In this document: in pieces, positions 1-5,301 of the stretch | Layout of the letters: each line of letters opens with the position of its first letter | How positions within the stretch are numbered: position 1 is the stretch's first letter | Source: Bacillota bacterium | GTDB lineage: Bacteria; Bacillota; Sulfobacillia; Sulfobacillales; Sulfobacillaceae | Direction of reading: 5' to 3' | Assembly: GCA_023488565.1 (NCBI GenBank) | Contig: JAMDDZ010000102.1 | Span: 1-12,427, forward strand | DNA length: 12,427 nucleotides | Program-made: the position numbers and the translations under genes | Notes under the pieces: generated by a model | The model's database searches: none | Told to the model about the DNA's origin: nothing | Seen by the model: only the letters and a program-made list of their open reading frames with translations

Positions 1-57
1 TTGGAACCGGAAGATTTCTTCACGAGCCGGGTTTTTCAGATGCCGATGACTCACTAA
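1..57 (+). CDS. C-terminal end of an unidentified upstream gene (partial)
   Basis: Frame 1 is open from the window edge to a TAA at 55-57 and would encode an 18-residue tail ending FQMPMTH. It is followed 37 nt later by a good intrinsic terminator, which is where a gene end would be expected. The tail is too short to recognise a family, and the start lies outside the window. Another frame on this strand is also open here, so the reading is a reasonable inference from the terminator and not a demonstration. Confidence 0.4.
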   Translation: MEPEDFFTSRVFQMPMTH

Positions 58-94
58 GTGGCAGAGCCATTGACCGATACAGAATCGGGGAAAT

Positions 95-127
95 GCCCGC
101 ACAGGGTACCTGTGCGGGCGTTGTTTT
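95..127 (+). terminator. Rho-independent terminator after the upstream gene
   Basis: A perfect 11-bp stem pairs 95-105 (GCCCGCACAGG) with 109-119 (CCTGTGCGGGC) around a 3-nt loop. It is followed by the T-rich run TTGTTTT at 121-127. The position, between the TAA at 57 and the cytochrome gene, fits termination of whatever lies upstream and insulates the cytochrome gene. Confidence 0.75.
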
Positions 128-166
128 CGTGGGAAAAATTCAGCGCGAGGATATTCGGGGAGCTTG

Positions 167-175
167 TGATAAGAT
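167..175 (+). promoter_or_regulatory. Possible extended -10 promoter for the cytochrome gene
   Basis: TGATAAGAT has the extended -10 form TGn followed by TAAGAT at 170-175. No convincing TTGACA-like -35 lies 16-18 nt upstream, so recognition would depend on the extended -10. A start near position 182 would give a leader of about 50 nt, which contains a short hairpin (AGCAAA 180-185 with TTTGCT 189-194) and a direct repeat ATTTGCTT at 188-195 and 204-211. The role of these repeats is unknown. Confidence 0.35.
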
Positions 176-232
176 GGGCAGCAAAGCATTTGCTTGCCTT
201 AAGATTTGCTTACGAAAGGTGGAGAACAACGA

Positions 233-589
233 ATGAAGGCGTGGTTGGTGGGTTTAGGACTGTTACCGTTGCTCTTGGCGGGATGCGGACAGGCATCTTC
301 AAACGGTGCGACAAATTCTACGGTGCAATATGATGCGGCATTGGTATCCCAAGGGCGGACACTGTTCTCGACGACTTGTTACGTATGCCATGGGAAAAAT
401 GGACAGGGCAATACCGGACCTGCACTATGGGGACCCAACTCATCCGTTCAAGGCTTTTCCCAGTTCAGTGATTTAGAGCAGTTCATTCAAGCGAATATGC
501 CGCAAAATAATCCTGGATCATTGTCACCGACACAAGCCCTGGCTGCAGCCTCATTTTTATGGAAACAAAATCATCGCCACGGCAGCTAA
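233..589 (+). CDS. Small monohaem c-type cytochrome, membrane-anchored lipoprotein
   Basis: The 118-residue product begins with a lipoprotein signal peptide: Lys2, a hydrophobic stretch from about 4 to 16, and a LAGC lipobox with the lipidated Cys at 18. It therefore probably sits on the outer face of the cytoplasmic membrane. A short Ser/Asn/Gly-rich linker leads to one class I cytochrome c domain. The haem motif CYVCH is at residues 49-53, and the axial methionine is probably Met89 in the NMP motif. Size and layout resemble the small cytochrome c551 type of Gram-positive bacteria, which shuttle electrons in respiration; the partner here is unknown. ATG 233 is chosen because AAAGGTGG lies just upstream and the lipoprotein signal starts there; an in-frame TTG at 206 would only add nine residues before the signal peptide. 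A terminator upstream and a strong promoter downstream suggest its own transcription unit. Confidence 0.85.
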   Translation: MKAWLVGLGLLPLLLAGCGQASSNGATNSTVQYDAALVSQGRTLFSTTCYVCHGKNGQGNTGPALWGPNSSVQGFSQFSDLEQFIQANMPQNNPGSLSPTQALAAASFLWKQNHRHGS

Positions 590-631
590 ATTTTGCGCAG
601 TGCAATGGAGACATAGACGTACTCGCCGTCA

Positions 632-660
632 TTGACAGAGAGGTTCTCGTGTGCTAAAAT
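632..660 (+). promoter_or_regulatory. Strong sigma-A promoter of the rpmG-secE-nusG unit
   Basis: The -35 is a perfect TTGACA (632-637), followed by a 17-nt spacer and -10 TAAAAT (655-660). A TG at 652-653 makes it an extended -10. Transcription should start near 667, leaving a short leader before rpmG. It is the closest match to consensus in the window, and no other clear promoter is seen before rplK or rplA, so it may feed the whole run to the terminator after rplA. Confidence 0.85.
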
Positions 661-689
661 CCTTCCGCATGACGGGAGGTTAACGACAC

Positions 690-839
690 ATGCGGACGAT
701 CATTACATTGGCCTGTGGCGAGTGCAAGCGTCGCAACTACACGACCACAAAAAACAAGAAGAATGACCCAAATCGGTTGGAACGTCGAAAATATTGTCGG
801 TGGTGCCGAACCCATACAATGCATCGCGAAACGCGATAA
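690..839 (+). CDS. rpmG: 50S ribosomal protein L33 (zinc-binding form)
   Basis: This 49-residue gene encodes ribosomal protein L33, a small basic component of the large subunit near the E site. The sequence MRTIITLACGECKRR, the Tyr-Thr-Thr-Thr-Lys-Asn segment, and the C-terminal Arg/Lys-rich part are typical of the family. Two CxxC pairs (Cys9/Cys12 and Cys36/Cys39) form a zinc ribbon, so this is the zinc-dependent version; cysteine-free paralogues exist in many Firmicutes and take over when zinc is scarce. GGGAGGT (674-680) lies 9 nt before ATG 690. It is the first gene after the strong promoter, and rpmG-secE-nusG is a conserved order. The full length matches the family, with no sign of truncation. 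Confidence 0.95.
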   Translation: MRTIITLACGECKRRNYTTTKNKKNDPNRLERRKYCRWCRTHTMHRETR

Positions 840-861
840 CCATTGTTGAACGCAAGCGGAA

Positions 862-1089
862 ATGGGGACGAGGATGGAAGCCAAGGGAAGTACCACTCTA
901 TCCAGTGGAGCAAAGTCCCGTAAGTACCTGCGGGAAGTCCGGTCAGAGCTGAAAAAGGTGGTTTGGCCAACGCCGAAACAGACACTGTCATACACAGGGT
1001 TTGTTGTCGGGTTTTCCTTACTTGTGGCTCTTATCATTGCCGGTCTTGACGCAATCTTCAACCTAGGGCTCAACCTGTTTATCCGCTGA
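862..1089 (+). CDS. secE: Preprotein translocase subunit SecE
   Basis: SecE is the small essential subunit that clamps SecY in the SecYEG protein-export channel in the cytoplasmic membrane. The 75-residue product is the short, single-span form usual in Gram-positive bacteria. An amphipathic cytoplasmic segment (about residues 19-40) carries the family signature KKVVWPTPKQ. One transmembrane helix follows, from about 45 to 66. The start is uncertain. ATG 862 has no convincing ribosome binding site, whereas in-frame ATG 874 has GGGGA (864-868) five bases upstream and would give a 71-residue protein; the longer form is listed. The gene lies 22 nt after rpmG and 56 nt before nusG, the standard neighbours. 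Confidence 0.93.
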   Translation: MGTRMEAKGSTTLSSGAKSRKYLREVRSELKKVVWPTPKQTLSYTGFVVGFSLLVALIIAGLDAIFNLGLNLFIR

Positions 1090-1103
1090 TAGAATCGCCT
1101 CGA

Positions 1104-1125
1104 CGCCAGAATGGCGAATTTTTTT
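1104..1125 (+). terminator. Terminator-like hairpin between secE and nusG
   Basis: A 5-bp stem (CGCCA 1104-1108 with TGGCG 1112-1116, loop GAA) is followed after two A residues by seven T residues (1119-1125). An alternative stem pairs TCGCC 1095-1099 with GGCGA 1113-1117. The short stem suggests partial termination or pausing, so that nusG may be made at a lower level than rpmG-secE or be regulated. No separate nusG promoter is evident downstream. Confidence 0.5.
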
Positions 1126-1145
1126 GTGGGAAGGCGGCTTGAAGC

Positions 1146-1676
1146 GTGGAAAAGGGCTGGTTTGTGATTCATACCTACTCCGGGTACGAAAATAAGGTGA
1201 AAGCCAATCTGGAGCATAGGGTGGAGTCAATGGGAATGGAAGACAAGATCTTCCGGATCATGGTTCCCATGGAAGAAGAACTTGAAGTCAAAGACGGGAA
1301 AAAGAAACTTGTTAAAAAGAAGGTCTTCCCGGGCTATGTCATGGTCGAAATGATTATGACAGATGATTCCTGGTATGTGGTAAGAAACACACCAGGGGTT
1401 ACTGGGTTTGTTGGTTCCGGTACACGGCCGATTCCTCTCTTGGATCATGAAGTGCGGATGATTTTAGGTAGTGATTTGTCGGGGGTTCCCGAACTGCCCC
1501 GCATTAATTTGGCAGTCGGCCAGGAAGTCACGGTGACCGATGGCCCATTTGAAGGGTTTTCGGGTCAAATTGAAGAAATTTTGCATGATCGGGGCAAGGT
1601 CCGGTTGACGGTATCCATGTTTGGCCGAGATACTCCCTTGGAAGTTGATTTTGGTCAAGTTACCGAGATGGAATGA
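1146..1676 (+). CDS. nusG: Transcription termination/antitermination factor NusG
   Basis: NusG binds the RNA polymerase clamp, modulates elongation and pausing, and links polymerase to ribosomes or Rho. The 176-residue product has the full family layout: an N-terminal NGN domain (about 3-115) with GWFVIHTYSGYENKV and the FPGYVMVEM strand, then a linker and a C-terminal KOW domain (about 124-176) with VTDGPFEGFSG. The start is GTG 1146, preceded by GGGAAGGCGG (1128-1137); the protein begins exactly where homologues begin. It sits between secE and rplK as in most bacteria. The upstream T-tract hairpin may control read-through into it. No insertion domain is visible. Confidence 0.96.
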   Translation: MEKGWFVIHTYSGYENKVKANLEHRVESMGMEDKIFRIMVPMEEELEVKDGKKKLVKKKVFPGYVMVEMIMTDDSWYVVRNTPGVTGFVGSGTRPIPLLDHEVRMILGSDLSGVPELPRINLAVGQEVTVTDGPFEGFSGQIEEILHDRGKVRLTVSMFGRDTPLEVDFGQVTEME

Positions 1677-1703
1677 CACTTTTTAGCAATATGGGAAAAA
1701 GTG
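1677..1703 (+). promoter_or_regulatory. Inverted repeat between nusG and rplK (function unknown)
   Basis: Directly after the nusG stop, CACTTTTT (1677-1684) and AAAAAGTG (1696-1703) form a perfect 8-bp AT-rich stem around an 11-nt loop. The usual terminator T tract does not follow. L1 represses the L11-L1 mRNA near the start of rplK in several bacteria, so this could be part of such a site, but I could not match the two-helix L1 motif with confidence. It could also be a weak RNA-stability element. Confidence 0.3.
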
Positions 1704-1722
1704 AGAGAAATGAGGGAAAATA

Positions 1723-2148
1723 GTGCCGAAGAAAGTCACCGGAGTAATTAAGCTTCAGATTCCGGCTGGGAAGGCAACCCCTGCTCCGCCGGTAGGGCCT
1801 GCTTTGGGTCAACATGGCGTCAATATCATGGCTTTCGTGAAGGAATACAACGAGCGTACCGCCAGTCAGGTGGGGCTTATTATCCCTGTCGAAATTACTG
1901 TATTTGAGGACCGTTCCTTCACCTTTGTTACCAAGACCCCTCCGGCTGCGGTGTTGATTAAAAAGGCATTGGGACTGGAGACCGCGTCCTCGAATCCCAA
2001 CACCAAAAAAGTTGGAGATTTGTCGCGAGCCAAGGTACGGGAAATCGCGGAGCTTAAGATGCCGGATTTGAATGCAACCACCATCGAGGCGGCCATGCTG
2101 ATGATTGAAGGCACGGCACGCAGTATGGGCGTTAACATCGTCGACTAA
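1723..2148 (+). CDS. rplK: 50S ribosomal protein L11
   Basis: L11 binds the GTPase-associated region of 23S rRNA at the base of the L10-L12 stalk. It takes part in elongation-factor turnover and in sensing uncharged tRNA for the stringent response. The 141-residue product is the standard length. Its N-terminal domain shows the proline-rich PAPPVGPALGQHGVN segment (residues 20-34), which forms part of the thiostrepton-binding site. The C-terminal RNA-binding domain includes TKTPPAAVLIKKA and the KVGDLSRAKVREIA helix. The start is GTG 1723 with GAGGG at 1712-1716. It is 46 nt after nusG and 48 nt before rplA, the usual L11-L1 pair. Confidence 0.97.
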   Translation: MPKKVTGVIKLQIPAGKATPAPPVGPALGQHGVNIMAFVKEYNERTASQVGLIIPVEITVFEDRSFTFVTKTPPAAVLIKKALGLETASSNPNTKKVGDLSRAKVREIAELKMPDLNATTIEAAMLMIEGTARSMGVNIVD

Positions 2149-2196
2149 AGCTTGGTGGGAGGCCTCATGCCGTTATAACCACAAGGAGGGTTTAGA

Positions 2197-2901
2197 TTGT
2201 TTCGAGGCAAACACTATAAAGAAGTTCTAGCCAAAGTCGAGCCAGGAAAATTATATGATCCAGCCGAAGCTTTGGCATTGGCCAAGGAATTGGCCCACGC
2301 AAAATTTGTCGAGACGGTGGAAGTAGCCATACGTCTGGGAGTAGATCCCAGGCATTCGGATCAGGTGGTTCGAGGCGCCGTGGTATTGCCCCATGGCACC
2401 GGAAAAACAGCTCGAGTTGCTGTGTTCGCTAAAGGCGAAAAAGTCAAAGAAGCTGAAGATGCAGGCGCTGATTTTGTCGGCGGAGATGAGTTGGCCGACC
2501 GTGTTCAGCAAGGATGGACCGATTTTGATGTGGCGGTTGCCACACCGGATATGATGGGATTGGTAGGGCGTTTGGGGAAGATTCTGGGTCCCCGGGGCTT
2601 GATGCCCAACCCGAAAACAGGAACTGTGACCTTTGATGTGAAAAACGCGGTTTCTGAGATTAAGGCCGGGAAAATTGAATTTCGTACCGAAAAGGCGGGA
2701 ATTATTCATGCGCCAATCGGTAAGGTCAATTTCACCACGGAGGCGTTAGCGGAAAACCTTTCGGTATTGATTGATGCCTTAGTCAAAGCTAAACCGGCAG
2801 CGCAAAAGGGGACATACATTCAGACGGTAACTGTCGCCACGACGATGGGCCCAGGGATTCGCGTTAATCCGCAACTTGCACAACGAAGCGTTGTCGCGTA
2901 A
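2197..2901 (+). CDS. rplA: 50S ribosomal protein L1
   Basis: L1 forms the mobile stalk on the E-site side of the large subunit and helps release deacylated tRNA; in many bacteria it also represses its own mRNA. The 234-residue length is normal. The signature GPRGLMPNPKTGTVT lies near the middle (about residues 131-145), followed by FDVKNAVSEIKAGKIEFR. The C-terminal half ends with the usual TMGPGIRVNP. The start is the rare codon TTG at 2197, supported by a perfect AAGGAGGG (2183-2190) and by the expected N-terminus with RGKHYKE. The stop codon itself lies in the left arm of a strong terminator, so the L11-L1 transcript should end here. Confidence 0.97.
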   Translation: MFRGKHYKEVLAKVEPGKLYDPAEALALAKELAHAKFVETVEVAIRLGVDPRHSDQVVRGAVVLPHGTGKTARVAVFAKGEKVKEAEDAGADFVGGDELADRVQQGWTDFDVAVATPDMMGLVGRLGKILGPRGLMPNPKTGTVTFDVKNAVSEIKAGKIEFRTEKAGIIHAPIGKVNFTTEALAENLSVLIDALVKAKPAAQKGTYIQTVTVATTMGPGIRVNPQLAQRSVVA

Positions 2902-2942
2902 AACATTAAAGCCCCGTCCGAAGAGCGGGGCTTTAATGTTTT
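2900..2942 (+). terminator. Strong bidirectional-type terminator after rplA
   Basis: A perfect 17-bp stem pairs 2900-2916 with 2926-2942 around a 9-nt loop. The core is GCCCCG/CGGGGC, flanked by AAAACATTAAA on the left and TTTAATGTTTT on the right, so it could end transcription on either strand. The left arm starts within the rplA TAA (2899-2901). It separates rplK-rplA from ddl. Confidence 0.92.
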
Positions 2943-3098
2943 GCGAATTCCCGCATCAACAGCAAACGTACCGCATATCATGCCAACGGAATTTTGCTGT
3001 CGCTCGATAGGATGGTCAAACCAGGATAGGATATGATACTGGCTGTAGTGGCATCTCATGAATGCAAGCACTGCACCGACATAGGAGAGGATCGTTAA
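2943..3098 (+). promoter_or_regulatory. ddl upstream region: possible -10, hairpin and repeats
   Basis: This 156-nt stretch holds no gene. An imperfect dyad runs from 2959 to 3000: ACAGCAAA (2959-2966) pairs with TTTGCTGT (2993-3000), with nested CGT/ACG and GCAT/ATGC. A direct repeat GATAGGAT occurs at 3006-3013 and 3025-3032, 19 nt apart (about two helical turns). TATGAT at 3032-3037 is a fair -10 with no good -35, so the promoter could depend on an activator. A promoter is expected here because a strong terminator isolates ddl from rplA. GGAGAGG at 3084-3090 is the ribosome binding site. Confidence 0.35.
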
Positions 3099-4151
3099 GT
3101 GAAGACACGTGTAGTCGTCATGATGGGAGGACCCTCATCGGAACATGAGGTGTCGTTGGCCAGTGGGCGCATGGTCTATGAGGCACTGGCTGGCAATATG
3201 GATTACGTGGTTGAAGCCCTAGTAATTGATCGCCAAGGGCGCTGGTCCCTTGAATCCAATCTGCGGGCGGTGATGCCGACTCCAGCCGATGCCAAGGCGG
3301 CTGCCGTGCCCCGAGAGTATGCCATGAACGGAATCCCGCTGCTGAAATCGGCGGATGCGGTGTTTTTGGCGTTTCACGGGGCGTTTGGTGAAGACGGCAC
3401 TTTGCAAGGATTATTAGAGGCGCTGGGGGTTCCTTACACAGGCAGTGGACCATTGGCCTCGGCATTAGCCATGAACAAAGGGAAAGCTAAAGAGTTGTTT
3501 CGGTATCATAAAATTCCGGTGGCCCGTGAACTCCAATTTGCTAGTCGACTTTTAGCTTACGACATTGACAATGCCGTGGCCGTCATTGAATCCCAGTTAG
3601 GGTATCCGGTAGTAGTAAAACCCAACACGGGAGGCTCAAGTGTCGGTGTTGCCATGGCAGAGGAGCGCGACCAACTTGTTGATGCCTTGCAACTGGCCAG
3701 ACGATTTGGAGTGGATGTGATGGTGGAAGAGAAGCTCTCTGGCAAAGAGGTAACCTGTGCGGTGTTAGAAGAATTGGATGGAAGTGTGCGAGCGCTGCCG
3801 GTCATCGAAATTGTGCCTAAAGCGGGCGCGTTTTTTGATTTTCAGTCCAAGTATGCCGACGGTGGCGCCGACGAAATTTGTCCTGCGCCACTGGACCCAG
3901 ACACGGCCGATTTAGTGCAAAAGATGGCCATTGCTGCTCATGAGGCACTAGGATGCGAAGGATTTTCGCGCACCGACCTTTTTTTAACCCCAAGGGGGCC
4001 GGTTGTGCTTGAAGTAAATACCATACCGGGGATGACCCCTAACTCATTGCTGCCCAAAGCCGCGCGAGCCGCGGGAATTTCATTCGAAGATTTAATCGAC
4101 CATTTAGTCCGGTTAGCATTGAGCCGCTCAAGGAGCGACCATAACGCTTGA
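3099..4151 (+). CDS. ddl: D-alanine–D-alanine ligase
   Basis: This enzyme joins two D-alanines using ATP, giving the dipeptide that ends the peptidoglycan stem; it acts in the cytoplasm. The 350-residue ATP-grasp protein carries all key parts. GGPSSEHEVSL has the catalytic Glu15. HGAFGEDGTLQG and GVPYTGSG are family signatures. KPNTGGSSVGV (174-184) is the ATP-binding loop, and the omega loop has Lys251-Tyr252. Mg ligands are probably Asp293, Glu305 and Asn307 in EVNTIPGMT. The Lys-Tyr pair, instead of the His found in VanA-type D-Ala–D-Lac ligases, argues for plain D-Ala–D-Ala activity and vancomycin susceptibility by this route. GTG 3099 is chosen for GGAGAGG upstream and the family N-terminus. 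Its place between rplA and rplJ is unusual; it is fenced by a terminator before and a palindrome after. Confidence 0.96.
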   Translation: MKTRVVVMMGGPSSEHEVSLASGRMVYEALAGNMDYVVEALVIDRQGRWSLESNLRAVMPTPADAKAAAVPREYAMNGIPLLKSADAVFLAFHGAFGEDGTLQGLLEALGVPYTGSGPLASALAMNKGKAKELFRYHKIPVARELQFASRLLAYDIDNAVAVIESQLGYPVVVKPNTGGSSVGVAMAEERDQLVDALQLARRFGVDVMVEEKLSGKEVTCAVLEELDGSVRALPVIEIVPKAGAFFDFQSKYADGGADEICPAPLDPDTADLVQKMAIAAHEALGCEGFSRTDLFLTPRGPVVLEVNTIPGMTPNSLLPKAARAAGISFEDLIDHLVRLALSRSRSDHNA

Positions 4152-4170
4152 CGGAATGTCAAGCGTTATG
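4140..4170 (+). terminator. 13-bp palindrome at the ddl stop, overlapping the rplJ promoter
   Basis: CATAACGCTTGAC (4140-4152) pairs perfectly with GTCAAGCGTTATG (4158-4170) around the loop GGAAT. The ddl stop TGA (4149-4151) lies in the left arm. No T tract follows, so it is a poor classical terminator. It could protect or end the ddl mRNA, or act as DNA dyad, because the putative -35 of the next promoter lies inside it. Confidence 0.5.
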
Positions 4171-4177
4171 GTAATGT
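4148..4177 (+). promoter_or_regulatory. Putative extended -10 promoter for rplJ-rplL
   Basis: TTGACG (4148-4153) is followed by an 18-nt spacer and TAATGT (4172-4177), with TG at 4169-4170 giving the extended -10 form. Transcription would start near 4184, right at the beginning of the L10 leader. The -10 hexamer is only a partial match, so the call leans on the position and on the extended motif. Confidence 0.5.
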
Positions 4178-4183
4178 CCTGAA

Positions 4184-4310
4184 CGTAGCCCAAGACGGTG
4201 GGTGCCATTGTGGCTCAATATCCCATCTAGGTGGAAGTTTGAAATGGCCCATTTCATGCTCTTCCTCACCCTGCCTTGGGATTGAGGATTTTTTTGTGCT
4301 CCGCAGGGTG
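4184..4310 (+). promoter_or_regulatory. L10 leader: autoregulatory attenuator of rplJ-rplL
   Basis: This matches the known Gram-positive L10 leader, where L10 (with L12) binds its own mRNA. The binding stem pairs GGTGGG (4197-4202) with CCCATC (4222-4227). Above it an asymmetric, kink-turn-like loop (T4203 opposite TCAATAT 4215-4221) supports the hairpin GCCA-TTG-TGGC. An antiterminator candidate pairs GGTGGAAG (4230-4237) with CTTCC and ACC (4261-4265, 4268-4270), enclosing the hairpin TGAAATG/CATTTCA (4240-4256). The competing terminator is listed separately. Inferred logic: free L10 stabilises the binding stem, which ties up the AGGT near 4229-4232, blocks the antiterminator and favours termination. 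Confidence 0.85.
4264..4295 (+). terminator. Intrinsic terminator of the L10 leader
   Basis: CCTCACCC (4264-4271) pairs with GGG (4278-4280) and TGAGG (4283-4287), with a 2-nt bulge and a 6-nt loop, followed by A and seven T residues (4289-4295). The left arm overlaps the antiterminator arm 4261-4270, so the two folds exclude each other. CACCCTGC (4267-4274) is also perfectly complementary to GCAGGGTG (4303-4310), a further alternative pairing in read-through transcripts. Confidence 0.85.
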
Positions 4311-4335
4311 AAACCAAAAGAAGGAGGTGAGTGAA

Positions 4336-4866
4336 ATGCCTACACCCCAGAAAGCCGCGATTATTGAAGAAACGCGTAAGGATCTGGAAACATCGCAAGG
4401 CGTCGTGCTTGCAGATTATCGTGGCCTCACCGTAAAACAATTTGGCCAACTGCGCGCCCAGTTGGGTAAAGGTGGCGTCAAACTTCGCGTCATCAAAAAC
4501 ACCTTAATCCAACGCGCAGCGAACCAGGTTGGCATCGAGGGATTGGACCCGTATCTCACCGGACCAACTGCGGTGGCGTTTTCCTATGATGATCCGGTGG
4601 CCGCTGCCAAGTTGATGTCTCAAGCTGTCCGTGAATTGCGCAAGATTGAGATTAAAGCGGGTATCTTGGGTAAGCAAACCATCGATTCGCGGGGCGTTCG
4701 GGATTTGGCTGATCTTCCTACGCGGGATGTGTTGCTGGCCAAAGTGGTTGGAACATTAAATGCCCCGATTCAACAATTGGCATGGGTATTAAACGCCCCA
4801 TTAGGAAATTTGGCCCGAGCGTTGGATCAAATTCGCCAGCAAAAAGAAGCAGCAGTCGAAGCGTGA
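4336..4866 (+). CDS. rplJ: 50S ribosomal protein L10
   Basis: L10 anchors the L12 dimers to the ribosome and, with L11, forms the stalk base; as free protein it also represses its own mRNA. The 176-residue product shows the family pattern: an N-terminal rRNA-binding domain with KAAIIEETRKDLE, GVVLADYRGLTV and KLRVIKNTLIQRAA, and a C-terminal helical tail from about residue 135 (LNAPIQQLAWVLNAPLGNLARAL) that binds L12 dimers. ATG 4336 is chosen because a perfect AAGGAGGTGA (4321-4330) stands before it at ideal distance; an in-frame GTG at 4327 lies inside that Shine-Dalgarno. It is the first gene after the L10 leader attenuator and is followed 28 nt later by rplL. Confidence 0.97.
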   Translation: MPTPQKAAIIEETRKDLETSQGVVLADYRGLTVKQFGQLRAQLGKGGVKLRVIKNTLIQRAANQVGIEGLDPYLTGPTAVAFSYDDPVAAAKLMSQAVRELRKIEIKAGILGKQTIDSRGVRDLADLPTRDVLLAKVVGTLNAPIQQLAWVLNAPLGNLARALDQIRQQKEAAVEA

Positions 4867-4894
4867 TTTTTTTATTCCCAAAGGAGGAAAATTG

Positions 4895-5281
4895 ATGGCC
4901 AAGGTCGAAGAGATAATTGAGTTAGTAAAAGGCATGAATGTGCTGGAACTGTCGCAACTAGTCAAGGCATTAGAAGAGGAATTTGGGGTTACGGCTCAAG
5001 CTCCGGTTGCGGTAGCGGCGGCAGCGCCTGCTGGTGGTGCCGCAGCGGCTCCGGTGGAAGAAGTCGAACAGACCGAATTTGATGTCATTTTGACTGTAAC
5101 CGGTGACAAGAAAGTCCAGGTCATTAAGGCAGTTCGTGAATTGACCGGGTTGTCCCTCACCGAAGCCAAAGCATTGGTTGATGGAGCGCCAAAGCCAGTG
5201 AAGGAGAAGATTGCCAAGGCAGATGCGGAAGCTGCGAAGGCCAAACTCGAAGAAGCAGGCGCAACGGCACAAATCAAATAA
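4895..5281 (+). CDS. rplL: 50S ribosomal protein L7/L12
   Basis: L12 is the multicopy stalk protein that recruits translation GTPases. The 128-residue product has an N-terminal dimerisation domain (about 1-33) that binds L10, an Ala/Pro/Gly-rich flexible hinge (about 34-53), and a C-terminal factor-binding domain (about 57-128) with KVQVIKAVRELTGLSL and EAKALVDGAPKPVKE. ATG 4895 is preferred over the TTG at 4892 because AAGGAGG (4881-4887) is well placed and MAKVEEI is the family start. L12 is needed in several copies per L10, and the strong ribosome binding site fits that. A hairpin and promoter separate it from rpoB; no methyltransferase gene stands between, unlike in Bacillus subtilis. Confidence 0.97.
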   Translation: MAKVEEIIELVKGMNVLELSQLVKALEEEFGVTAQAPVAVAAAAPAGGAAAAPVEEVEQTEFDVILTVTGDKKVQVIKAVRELTGLSLTEAKALVDGAPKPVKEKIAKADAEAAKAKLEEAGATAQIK

Positions 5282-5301
5282 TTGCTACGGCAGCGTTCGC
5301 G

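Noticed and set aside
654..1217. A 187-codon minus-strand open frame over rpmG, secE and nusG
   Set aside because: It covers the strong rpmG promoter and three well-supported + strand genes, and the protein resembles no family I know.
3099..4151. VanA-type D-Ala–D-Lac ligase (vancomycin resistance)
   Set aside because: The omega loop carries Lys251-Tyr252, typical of D-Ala–D-Ala ligases, not the His of lactate ligases, and no vanH/vanX-like neighbours are present.
4327..4335. GTG 4327 as start of rplJ
   Set aside because: It lies within the Shine-Dalgarno AAGGAGGTGA; ATG 4336 has ideal spacing and gives the normal N-terminus.
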